5,954 bases of DNA from assembly GCA_910586175.1 (NCBI GenBank), contig CAJUIJ010000151.1, positions 1 to 5,954 on the forward strand, in the 5' to 3' direction. A program made the position numbers and the translations under genes. This stretch comes from an uncultured Muribaculaceae bacterium (GTDB lineage: Bacteria; Bacteroidota; Bacteroidia; Bacteroidales; Muribaculaceae). Below the pieces are notes generated by a model that saw only the letters and a program-made list of their open reading frames with translations, did not search any database and was not told the origin of the DNA. Below, in pieces: positions 1-5,863 of the stretch (within the stretch, counting starts at the first letter, position 1; each line of letters begins with the position of its first letter).

Positions 1-453
1 ATAATAAACAGCCGATTCTATCATACCATCAAAGAGGTGAAAAATGGTGAAGGCCCGCATCCCATAAAGACCGACAGGGGTTGGCTGCACCTCGCTCACG
101 GTGTGCGCGGTTGCGCTTCCGGCCTCAGGTATGTGCTCTATATGTATATGACAGCCCTCGACGAACCTTGGAAGTTGATTGCCGAGCCGGGTGGTTACTT
201 CATGGCTCCTGTAGGCGATGAGTATGTGGGCGACGTGATGAATGTGCTATTCACCAACGGTTGGATTAAGGATGATGATGGCCGCGTGTTGATTTACTAC
301 GCTTCATCAGATACAAGGCTTCATGTGGCGGAATCTACGGTAGACCGTCTGGTGGACTATTGCATGAACACTCCGCAGGATGGCCTCTCCACCGGTGAGA
401 GCGTCAAGACAATCAACCGACTGATCGATAAGAACGAAGCCTATTTAAGCTAA
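1..453 (+). CDS. GH130 4-O-beta-D-mannosyl-D-glucose phosphorylase, C-terminal part
   Basis: The reading frame is open from base 1 to the TAA at 451-453, so this is the last ~150 residues of a gene that starts before the window. The GTG at 37 lies inside the gene and is not the start. Visible GH130 features are GPHPIKTDRGWLHLAHGVR near the start, then YVLYMYMTALDEPWKLI, the FTNGW segment and the YYASSDTRLHVA strand with its conserved Asp. The PHPIK/LAHGV region supplies phosphate- and sugar-binding residues in this five-bladed beta-propeller family; the catalytic Asp lies in the missing N-terminal part. Family members are about 390 residues, so roughly 60% is absent. The known reaction is Man-beta-1,4-Glc + Pi to Man-1-P + Glc in the cytoplasm. 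The neighbouring symporter and 2-epimerase match the B. fragilis mannobiose pathway, favouring mannosylglucose phosphorylase (GH130_1) over mannooligosaccharide phosphorylase (GH130_2). Subfamily confidence is moderate because only the C-terminus is visible. Confidence 0.9.
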   Translation: MINSRFYHTIKEVKNGEGPHPIKTDRGWLHLAHGVRGCASGLRYVLYMYMTALDEPWKLIAEPGGYFMAPVGDEYVGDVMNVLFTNGWIKDDDGRVLIYYASSDTRLHVAESTVDRLVDYCMNTPQDGLSTGESVKTINRLIDKNEAYLS

Positions 454-456
454 TTG

Positions 457-489
457 TGTGTCACCATGTCATAATGACATGGTGACACA
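457..489. repeat. Perfect inverted repeat, 16-bp arms
   Basis: Arms 457-472 and 474-489 are exact reverse complements around a single central base (473). The core is ATGTCATAATGACAT, and the same 15-mer recurs at 3253-3267. The element starts 3 nt after the GH130 stop codon. In RNA it would form a strong hairpin once a few central bases open as a loop. It lacks a following T-tract, so it does not look like a simple intrinsic terminator, although a role in 3'-end protection or attenuation is possible. Confidence 0.9.
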
Positions 490-541
490 ATGACTCAATA
501 TGCCATCTTGACATCATGTCATTATGACATGATGTCAAGAT
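460..541. repeat. Degenerate 8-nt tandem array in the GH130-symporter gap
   Basis: From 460 the sequence divides into 8-nt units of the form G(A/T)CAYNAT, for example GTCATAAT at 468, GACATCAT at 510 and GACATGAT at 526. There are five units at 460-499, a 2-nt slip (500-501), then five more at 502-541. A unit with GTC is close to the reverse complement of a unit with GAC in a shifted register, so mixing the two orientations creates the two large inverted repeats in this gap. The 8-nt period is not a multiple of three and no gene is apparent, so the array is non-coding. Confidence 0.8.
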
Positions 542-545
542 GGCA
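501..545. repeat. Perfect inverted repeat, 22-bp arms, just upstream of the symporter start
   Basis: Arms 501-522 and 524-545 pair without mismatch around base 523. The outer arm ends (TGCCATCTT and AAGATGGCA) depart from the 8-nt consensus yet still match each other exactly. The element ends 14 nt before the ATG at 560, leaving only an A-rich leader. A transcript hairpin here could influence initiation of the symporter or mark a processing point between the phosphorylase and transporter messages. The structure is seen directly; the role is inference. Confidence 0.92.
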
Positions 546-559
546 AAACTAAAACAATC

Positions 560-2014
560 ATGAAAAATCTTACTGAAAAGATAGGATATGGCTTCGGCGA
601 CATGGCGTCGTCGATGTTCTGGAAGATTTTTTCATATTATCTCCCCATATTCTATTCGAATATATTCGGACTCAGCCTGATAGATGCCGGTGTATTGGTG
701 CTGGTGACGCGCATCTGGGATGCGGTGTCCGACCCGATGATGGGCATTGTGGCCGACCGTACCAAGACGCGCTGGGGCAAGTATCGTCCTTACCTGCTTT
801 GGATTGCCGCCCCTTTCAGCATATGCGGCATTATGCTCTTTACCACTCCCGACCTCAGCTATGCCGGCAAACTTATCTGGGCATATGTGACCTATGTGCT
901 TATGATGACGGTATATACGGGCATTAATGTGCCTTATGGTGCCATGTTGGGTGTCATTACACCCGATTCTAACGAGAAGACGGTCTTTTCGAGTTTCCGC
1001 ATGTTTTTTGCATACGGAGGTTCGTTTATCGCCCTCTTCTCGTGGGAACCTCTCTGCCGCTTCTTCGAGAATGGCATGGGTGTGTCGCTCGCCGCGAGTT
1101 GGCAGCTCGGCATGACGGTGATTGCCGCCGCCTGTCTGGTGCTCTTCATCTGCTGTTTCTTGATGACACGCGAGAAGGTCAAGACTGTCTCCACGGTGTC
1201 AATCGGCAAGGACTTCAAGTCGCTGCTGAGCAATAAGCCTTGGTGGCTACTTATCGGTGCCGCACTCTGCTTCAATCTCTTCAACACTGTGCGCGGAGCT
1301 ACGGTGGCCTACTTCTTCGGCGATGTGATCGGAGCGCAGGCTCATCTGGATTTCGGCCATTTCGGCAATGTGCTCTTCTATTCAGGATTGTTCCTCGGAG
1401 TGGGAGAGATCGCGAATATGGTGGGCGTGGCGATGACCGTTGCCATTGCCGGTCGCTTGGGCAAAAAAACTACGTTTATCGCTGTCAATGTGACACTGAT
1501 TGTGCTTAGCCTGATATTCTATATGGTGCCTCTGAGTGCCTCCGGATATTGGATTATGATGCTCCTTCAGGTGCTTATATCCATCTGCACCGGTATAATG
1601 TCGCCGCTCGTATGGTCGATGTATGCCGATGTGAGCGACTATGCCGAACTGCGCTACAAGACTGCATCCACGGGGTTGATTTTCTCCTCGTCGTCGATGG
1701 CACAGAAGTTTGGCGGTGCCATAGGTGGGGCGGCGGTGCTCTGGCTCCTTAATGCCTGTGGATATGTGACACCCTCGGCCGATGGTACAGTAGCGGAGGT
1801 GGTGAGCCAGCCGGCTTCGGCAATCGCATGTCTTTGGTGGCTCATGAGCTTTATACCGGCAATCGTGGCAGCTTTGGCTGTGCTCGTGGTGAGCTTCTAT
1901 CCGCTCACCACCGACAAGATTAATGAAATCTGCGATAAGCTCGGCAAGCAGCGTGCACAGGATAACGAAGAGGAGGCTTTGGAAGATTCGACCCTTGAAC
2001 TTACGGAAGCATGA
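560..2014 (+). CDS. GPH-family (MelB-like) sugar:cation symporter, probable mannobiose/mannosylglucose importer
   Basis: This 484-residue hydrophobic protein has the MFS_2/GPH signature. The N-terminus reads KIGYGFGDMASSMFW, followed in helix II by RIWDAVSDPMMG, where Asp54 and Asp58 have the spacing of the cation-site aspartates of MelB (Asp55/Asp59). The next cytoplasmic loop carries the hallmark DRTKTRWGKYRPY. About twelve membrane segments are expected and the hydrophobic pattern agrees; the C-terminal ~30 residues are a charged, acidic cytoplasmic tail. It should move a sugar into the cytoplasm with H+ or Na+. Substrate is inferred from context: it lies between the GH130 phosphorylase and the 2-epimerase, as in the B. 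fragilis mannan pathway, suggesting beta-1,4-mannobiose or mannosylglucose. The ATG at 560 follows an A-rich leader with no Shine-Dalgarno motif, normal for Bacteroidetes. Its stop overlaps the next start (ATGA, 2011-2014), implying translational coupling. Family is certain; exact sugar and cation are not. Confidence 0.93.
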   Translation: MKNLTEKIGYGFGDMASSMFWKIFSYYLPIFYSNIFGLSLIDAGVLVLVTRIWDAVSDPMMGIVADRTKTRWGKYRPYLLWIAAPFSICGIMLFTTPDLSYAGKLIWAYVTYVLMMTVYTGINVPYGAMLGVITPDSNEKTVFSSFRMFFAYGGSFIALFSWEPLCRFFENGMGVSLAASWQLGMTVIAAACLVLFICCFLMTREKVKTVSTVSIGKDFKSLLSNKPWWLLIGAALCFNLFNTVRGATVAYFFGDVIGAQAHLDFGHFGNVLFYSGLFLGVGEIANMVGVAMTVAIAGRLGKKTTFIAVNVTLIVLSLIFYMVPLSASGYWIMMLLQVLISICTGIMSPLVWSMYADVSDYAELRYKTASTGLIFSSSSMAQKFGGAIGGAAVLWLLNACGYVTPSADGTVAEVVSQPASAIACLWWLMSFIPAIVAALAVLVVSFYPLTTDKINEICDKLGKQRAQDNEEEALEDSTLELTEA

Positions 2015-3210
2015 AAGAATTAGAGAAAAAACTGAGCGGTGAGGTCATGGCTGACCTCACCGACAATATTTTGCCTTATTGGCTTGATAAGATGCAGGAT
2101 CCGCGCGGCGGATTCTATGGCAGACGCGACGGCGAGGATAATCTTGTGGAGGATGCACCGAAGGGCGCGATACTCAACGGCCGCCTGTTGTGGTCGTTCT
2201 CCGCTGCCTATCGCGTCACGGGGCGTGATGAATATCGTGTGGCCGCTGAGCGTGCCTACCGATATATCACCGATTATTTTGTAGATAAGGAGTATGGAGG
2301 TGTATATTGGAGTCTCAATGCAGATGGCACTCCGCTCGACACGAAGAAGCAGTTTTATGCCATAGGCTTCATGATTTATGGCCTGAGCGAGTATGTACGT
2401 GCCACGGGTGATGAGCATGCCCTCGAACTTGCCATATCGCTATATCGCGATATAGAGCGTCACAGCCGTGACCTGGACAGAGCCGGATATATCGAGGCAG
2501 CGCAGCGTGATTGGTCGCCAATCGCCGATATGCGCCTCAGCGAGAAGGATGCCAATGCCGCCAAGACGATGAACACGCATCTTCACATCATAGAGCCCTA
2601 CACCAATCTCTATCGTGTTTGGCCTGACGAGGGGCTGCGCAATGCTATTGTGGATCTGATGCATGTTTTTCTCGATATAATGGAAGACCCCGACACTCAC
2701 CATCTCGGACTCTTCTATACGGAAGATTGGGAGCGAACTGACCATGAGATTTCTTATGGCCATGATATAGAGGCTTCGTGGCTGCTGATGGAGACGGCTC
2801 AGGTGCTTGGCGATCCTGACTTGCTTGCCAAGACGCTTGCACATACGCGTGCCATAGCCAATGCTGCCCTTGAAGGCCGACGCGATGAAGGCTCCATGAT
2901 ATATGAGCGAGAGGTGGAGGCAAATGGTAATGTAAGGATTGACACAGACCTGCACTGGTGGGTGCAGGCTGAGGATGTAATCGGACTTGTGTATCTTTAT
3001 AAGTTCCATGGTGTGGAGGAGGCTTTGCCAAAGGCTTTCCACTCTTGGGAGTATATCAAGGAAAATCTGATAGACCGTGAGGAAGGAGAGTGGCATTGGA
3101 GCCGCAAGGCCTGTGGCAGTATTAACCGCGCCGATGATAAGGCCGGCTTCTGGAAGTGCCCCTATCACAACTCCCGTATGTGCCTGGAAGTTTTTGAGTT
3201 GCTGAAATGA
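2011..3210 (+). CDS. Cellobiose/mannobiose 2-epimerase (AGE superfamily)
   Basis: This 399-residue protein is full length for cellobiose 2-epimerases of the N-acylglucosamine 2-epimerase superfamily, cytoplasmic (alpha/alpha)6-barrel enzymes that epimerise C2 of the reducing-end sugar. Visible active-site residues are Arg58 (NGRLLW), His192 (NTHLHIIEPYT), His251 and Glu254 (GHDIEASWLL), Trp316/Trp317 (DLHWWVQAE), Trp381 and His386 (GFWKCPYHNSRM). Most fit, at a constant offset of 8 or with the same internal spacing, the catalytic Arg66, His200, His259, Glu262, Trp385 and His390 that I recall for the Rhodothermus marinus enzyme. All catalytic histidines are therefore present and the protein should be active. 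In this context it would convert beta-1,4-mannobiose to mannosylglucose, the substrate of the GH130 phosphorylase. The start codon overlaps the symporter stop by 4 nt, so the two are co-transcribed and probably translationally coupled. N-acetylglucosamine 2-epimerase is a less likely alternative given the neighbours. Confidence 0.93.
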   Translation: MKELEKKLSGEVMADLTDNILPYWLDKMQDPRGGFYGRRDGEDNLVEDAPKGAILNGRLLWSFSAAYRVTGRDEYRVAAERAYRYITDYFVDKEYGGVYWSLNADGTPLDTKKQFYAIGFMIYGLSEYVRATGDEHALELAISLYRDIERHSRDLDRAGYIEAAQRDWSPIADMRLSEKDANAAKTMNTHLHIIEPYTNLYRVWPDEGLRNAIVDLMHVFLDIMEDPDTHHLGLFYTEDWERTDHEISYGHDIEASWLLMETAQVLGDPDLLAKTLAHTRAIANAALEGRRDEGSMIYEREVEANGNVRIDTDLHWWVQAEDVIGLVYLYKFHGVEEALPKAFHSWEYIKENLIDREEGEWHWSRKACGSINRADDKAGFWKCPYHNSRMCLEVFELLK

Positions 3211-3214
3211 TTGA

Positions 3215-3282
3215 GACATCATGACATAATGGCATAGTGACATATTGTCATGATGTCATAATGACATTATGTCATGATGACC
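3215..3282. repeat. Degenerate 8-nt tandem array with inverted repeats in the epimerase-esterase gap
   Basis: Eight uninterrupted 8-nt units of form G(A/T)CATNNT run from 3215 to 3278 (for example GACATAAT at 3223 and GTCATGAT at both 3247 and 3271), with a partial ninth to 3282. GAC- and GTC-type units alternate and produce overlapping foldbacks: 3215-3226 pairs exactly with 3246-3257; 3253-3259 pairs with 3261-3267; and 3255-3267 pairs with 3269-3281 with one mismatch. These structures are mutually exclusive, unlike the two separate hairpins in the GH130-symporter gap. The array starts 4 nt after the epimerase stop and leaves a 17-nt AT-rich leader before the esterase ATG. Confidence 0.85.
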
Positions 3283-3299
3283 AAAATCTAAATATCGAT

Positions 3300-3356
3300 A
3301 TGAAGAAAATCAATATAATTGCCATGCTTATGGCCTGTGCAGGCGTGTCGCAGGCA
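3300..3356 (+). other. Signal peptide of the esterase
   Basis: The first 19 residues have two lysines (positions 2-3), a hydrophobic core INIIAMLMACAGV and a signal peptidase I-type end VSQA before AVTLP. Export across the inner membrane is therefore expected. The Cys at position 13 is preceded by LMA, which loosely resembles a lipobox, but it would leave an unusually short lipoprotein signal, so cleavage after Ala19 is preferred. Confidence 0.8.
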
Positions 3357-4745
3357 GCGGTTACGCTTCCTGATCAGGTGGGTGACTGCATGGTGCTCCA
3401 GCGCGACACTGTGGCCAATGTATGGGGATGGGCTTCGCCCGGTGCCGAGATTGTAGTGACCGGCGATTGGAACAATGTCCCGGTCAAGGTGAAGGCTGAC
3501 AAGAAAGGTGCTTGGAAGGCAGGTCTAAGTACTCCCGCCGGCTCTTTCACCCCGCATAAGGTGAATATAAAGGGTGACGGTTCTGACCTTACACTCAGCG
3601 ATGTGCTGATTGGTGAGGTGTGGATTGCTTCGGGGCAGAGCAACATGGAGATGCCATTGGCCGGCTTCTGGTCATGTCCTGTCAGAGGTGCCAACCGTGC
3701 TATTGCCGAGTCGGGCAATTATAAGGGGCGTGTGCGCGTGGCAACGCTCCCGCTCGTGGGTACTCCCACGCTTCAGGACAAAGTGGCCGGGGCGTGGAAG
3801 GAGTCCGAGCCGGCCAACGCGCCGCAGTTCACGGCAATCGGTTATAAGTTCGCATGCACGCTCTCCGATATGCTCGGTGTGCCGGTGGGGGTGATTCGTG
3901 CAGCTTACGGTGGCTCGAAAGTGGAGGGCTGGCTCCCCAAGGAGATTGTGAAGGATTATCCTGACATTGATATGAAGGATGCCGAGACTTATGATGAAAA
4001 GCTTCATTATTATCGCCCCACGGTGATGTATAATGCCATGCTTTATCCGATTTCGAACTATACGGCCAAGGGTTTTCTCTGGAATCAGGGTGAGAGCAAT
4101 GTGGGGAAGCATGACACTTATGCTGACCGTCTCTCCACTATGGTTAAGGAGTGGCGCAGGCTATGGGGTGACGAGAAGGGGGAGATGTCGTTTTATTCGG
4201 TGCAGTTGCCGGGTTATGAGTATGGCGACGGGCTGTATGCCACGAGCGGTGCATTGCTGCGCGAGGCTCAGCAGAAAGCCATGGACATGACGCCCAATTG
4301 CGGACTCGTGACGAGCATTGACTTGCAGGAACCGGGACAGTATCGGCAGATTCATCCGGCACTCAAAAGTGAGATTGGGGAGAGACTTGCATGGATGGCT
4401 GCGGCAAAGAATTACGGTGTGGCGGGAATAAAATGTGACTCTCCGCGTTTGAATAATGTAGAGTTAAAGGGTGATAAGGCTGAGGTCTATCTCACAGGAG
4501 GTGAGGAGGGCGTAGGGCCTTGGCAAGACCTGAAAGGTTTTGAGGTGGCCGGCGATGACCGGGTGTTCTATCCGGCACAGGCTGTCAACGAGGCTGTGTG
4601 GCCCGGCACTCCGCATATCACATTATCGGCTCCGGAGGTCAAGGAGATCAAGGCCGTGCGTTATTGTTTCCGCAATTGGCCTGAGGGTAATGTCACTGAC
4701 TTGCGTGGACTCCCTTTGCTGCCATTCCGCTCGGACGATTGGTAA
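3300..4745 (+). CDS. Exported SASA-family carbohydrate acetylesterase (sialate O-acetylesterase-like)
   Basis: This is a 481-residue SGNH-hydrolase-fold esterase of the sialate O-acetylesterase (SASA) type. Domain order: signal peptide (1-19); N-terminal beta-rich segment (~21-100, LPDQVGDCMVLQRDT then VWGWASPG); catalytic core from ~105 with GEVWIASGQSNMEMP (nucleophile Ser114), AAYGGSKVEGW, FLWNQGESN (~259-267) and DLQEPGQYRQIHP with Asp341 and His352 as likely catalytic partners; and a C-terminal beta domain (~380-481) typical of the family. Such enzymes remove O-acetyl groups from sialic acids or plant polysaccharides. Beside mannobiose-catabolism genes, the inferred role is deacetylating acetylated (galacto)glucomannan oligosaccharides in the periplasm or at the surface. 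The ATG at 3300 is chosen because it opens directly with a signal peptide. A longer frame from GTG 3237 would only add 21 residues translated from the intergenic repeat. Fold and catalytic Ser are well supported; substrate is inference. Confidence 0.9.
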   Translation: MKKINIIAMLMACAGVSQAAVTLPDQVGDCMVLQRDTVANVWGWASPGAEIVVTGDWNNVPVKVKADKKGAWKAGLSTPAGSFTPHKVNIKGDGSDLTLSDVLIGEVWIASGQSNMEMPLAGFWSCPVRGANRAIAESGNYKGRVRVATLPLVGTPTLQDKVAGAWKESEPANAPQFTAIGYKFACTLSDMLGVPVGVIRAAYGGSKVEGWLPKEIVKDYPDIDMKDAETYDEKLHYYRPTVMYNAMLYPISNYTAKGFLWNQGESNVGKHDTYADRLSTMVKEWRRLWGDEKGEMSFYSVQLPGYEYGDGLYATSGALLREAQQKAMDMTPNCGLVTSIDLQEPGQYRQIHPALKSEIGERLAWMAAAKNYGVAGIKCDSPRLNNVELKGDKAEVYLTGGEEGVGPWQDLKGFEVAGDDRVFYPAQAVNEAVWPGTPHITLSAPEVKEIKAVRYCFRNWPEGNVTDLRGLPLLPFRSDDW

Positions 4746-4754
4746 AAATGAAAT

Positions 4755-4835
4755 AAAGTCCTTAAGGTCATTAAAGACCTTAAAGTCATTAGAGTCAATA
4801 AAGTCCTTAAAGACTTTAAAGACCTTAAAGACCTT
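4755..4835. repeat. 9-nt tandem array, nine copies, in the esterase-manA gap
   Basis: Nine contiguous 9-nt units fill 4755-4835, consensus AAAG(A/T)C(C/A)TT. Examples are AAAGTCCTT at 4755 and 4800, and AAAGACCTT at 4773, 4818 and 4827. As in the 8-nt arrays, units occur in GTC and GAC forms that are near reverse complements, giving small hairpins: 4762-4769 with 4776-4783 (8 bp, 6-nt loop) and 4799-4805 with 4812-4818 (7 bp, 6-nt loop). Because 9 is a multiple of 3, the array is open in several frames and yields artificial LKTLKTL-type peptides. The array ends 23 nt before the manA ATG, leaving an A-rich leader. Confidence 0.9.
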
Positions 4836-4858
4836 AAAAGAAGATTGAAAAGTAGATT

Positions 4859-5803
4859 ATGGAAAGCATATATAAGTTCACTCCGGTGCTGAAGAGTGTT
4901 ATCTGGGGTGGCGACAAGATAAGCCATATGAAGGGTCTCGACATTGCCGATGAGAAGATTGGCGAGAGTTGGGAACTCTCGGGTGTGCCCGGTCATGAGA
5001 CTCGGGTGTGCGGTGGCGAGGATACCGGCCTGACTGTGTCGCAGCTGATAGCCAAATATGGTGAGGAGCTTTTGGGCATAAAGTCTGTGGCGAGATATGG
5101 CATGGAGATGCCTCTGCTCATCAAGGTGATTGATGCGCGGCAGAACCTGTCGGTGCAGGTGCATCCTGACGAGGAGATGGCAAGACGTGAGCATGAATGC
5201 CATGGCAAGACGGAGATGTGGTATGTGATACAGGCAGACACTGACGCGCAGATTTATGCCGGTCTCAACCGTAAACTGGCTCCGGAGAAGTTTGCGGAGC
5301 ATGTGAAGGATGGCTCGGTGATGGATATAGTGGCGGCGAGTGCATCTGAGCCTGGTGCATTCTACTTCATACCTTCAGGGCGTATTCATGCCATAGGGGC
5401 CGGAAACCTGCTGATAGAGATACAGCAGTCGAGCGACGTTACCTATCGCGTGTATGATTATGGCAGAGGGAGGGAGTTGCATCTCGATAAGGCCATGGAG
5501 GCGATAGATTTCGATACGGTGCTTACAGATTATCGCACATATTACGATACCGAAGCGGAGGATGTCAGGTTGGTAGATTGCGAATGGTTTGAGGTAGACC
5601 GTGAGCAGGTAAGCGGGGAGCGGGCACTCTGTCTCACCGACGGAAGCTTCAAGATAATGGTGTGTGCCGAAGGAGAATGCGAAGTGCAAGTGGCTGAAAC
5701 CAAAGCAAAACTTCAACCGGGCGATACGATACTTATCCCGGCCAACCAAACCGCAGCAAAGCTCCGAGGCAAAGCCACCCTGCTTGTCACCCAGATACCT
5801 TAA
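4859..5803 (+). CDS. manA: Mannose-6-phosphate isomerase, type I (short bacterial form)
   Basis: This 314-residue cupin-fold protein is a zinc-dependent mannose-6-phosphate isomerase interconverting mannose-6-phosphate and fructose-6-phosphate in the cytoplasm. Length fits the short, Bacillus ManA-like class (~315 residues). The zinc ligands are visible: Gln100 and His102 in LSVQVHPDE, Glu119 in GKTEMWYV and His177 in IPSGRIHAIGAG. The substrate-side motif SSDVTYRVYDYGR (Arg197) follows, and a second small cupin domain occupies about 230-314, ending in GDTILIPANQTAAKL. The N-terminal FTPVLKSVIWGG and GESWELSG motifs are also typical. In this operon it would feed mannose released as mannose-1-phosphate into glycolysis, after a phosphomannomutase that is not in the window; it can also serve GDP-mannose synthesis. 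The ATG at 4859 follows an A-rich leader without a Shine-Dalgarno site. It is 113 nt from the esterase and probably the last gene of the run, since the following 151 nt contain no gene. Confidence 0.95.
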   Translation: MESIYKFTPVLKSVIWGGDKISHMKGLDIADEKIGESWELSGVPGHETRVCGGEDTGLTVSQLIAKYGEELLGIKSVARYGMEMPLLIKVIDARQNLSVQVHPDEEMARREHECHGKTEMWYVIQADTDAQIYAGLNRKLAPEKFAEHVKDGSVMDIVAASASEPGAFYFIPSGRIHAIGAGNLLIEIQQSSDVTYRVYDYGRGRELHLDKAMEAIDFDTVLTDYRTYYDTEAEDVRLVDCEWFEVDREQVSGERALCLTDGSFKIMVCAEGECEVQVAETKAKLQPGDTILIPANQTAAKLRGKATLLVTQIP

Positions 5804-5808
5804 GCAAA

Positions 5809-5845
5809 GTGCAGTTACAGTAAACTTTAATTAAGGTGCAGTTAC
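5809..5845. repeat. 10-nt direct repeat GTGCAGTTAC downstream of manA
   Basis: GTGCAGTTAC occurs at 5809-5818 and again at 5836-5845, 27 nt apart start to start. The intervening segment includes the palindrome TTAATTAA (5827-5834). The two 27-nt units agree only partly beyond the 10-mer, so this may be a decayed tandem duplication or a pair of protein-binding sites. No function can be assigned. Confidence 0.6.
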
Positions 5846-5863
5846 GGCAACTATTTGCATAGT

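Noticed and set aside
37..453. A complete 138-residue gene starting at GTG 37.
   Set aside because: The frame is open to base 1 and the residues before 37 continue the same protein; the content is the C-terminus of a ~390-residue GH130 enzyme.
454..559. CRISPR-like repeats.
   Set aside because: Units are 8 nt with no spacers; the structure is a degenerate tandem array, not repeat-spacer alternation.
2440..3243. A 267-residue minus-strand frame.
   Set aside because: It lies antisense to the epimerase, whose catalytic residues are all conserved; no protein family is recognisable in the antisense translation.
3237..3299. A longer esterase frame starting at GTG 3237.
   Set aside because: The extra 21 residues are a translation of the 8-nt repeat array, and the ATG at 3300 opens immediately with a normal signal peptide after an AT-rich leader.
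3312..3338. A lipoprotein lipobox at LMAC in the esterase leader.
   Set aside because: The Cys would be at position 13, short for a lipoprotein signal, and a better signal peptidase I site follows at VSQA.
4540..4848. A + strand frame ending in a leucine/lysine-rich repeat that looks like a coiled coil.
   Set aside because: It overlaps the esterase out of frame, and its repetitive tail is only the 9-nt tandem array read as codons.
4661..5302. A 213-residue minus-strand frame spanning the 9-nt array and the start of manA.
   Set aside because: It is antisense to two well-supported genes, has no recognisable domain, and is kept open by the repeat having a period of 9.
5846..5863. A possible Bacteroidetes -7 promoter element around CTATTTG.
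   Set aside because: It does not fit TAnnTTTG and there is no matching -33 TTTG box at the right spacing.
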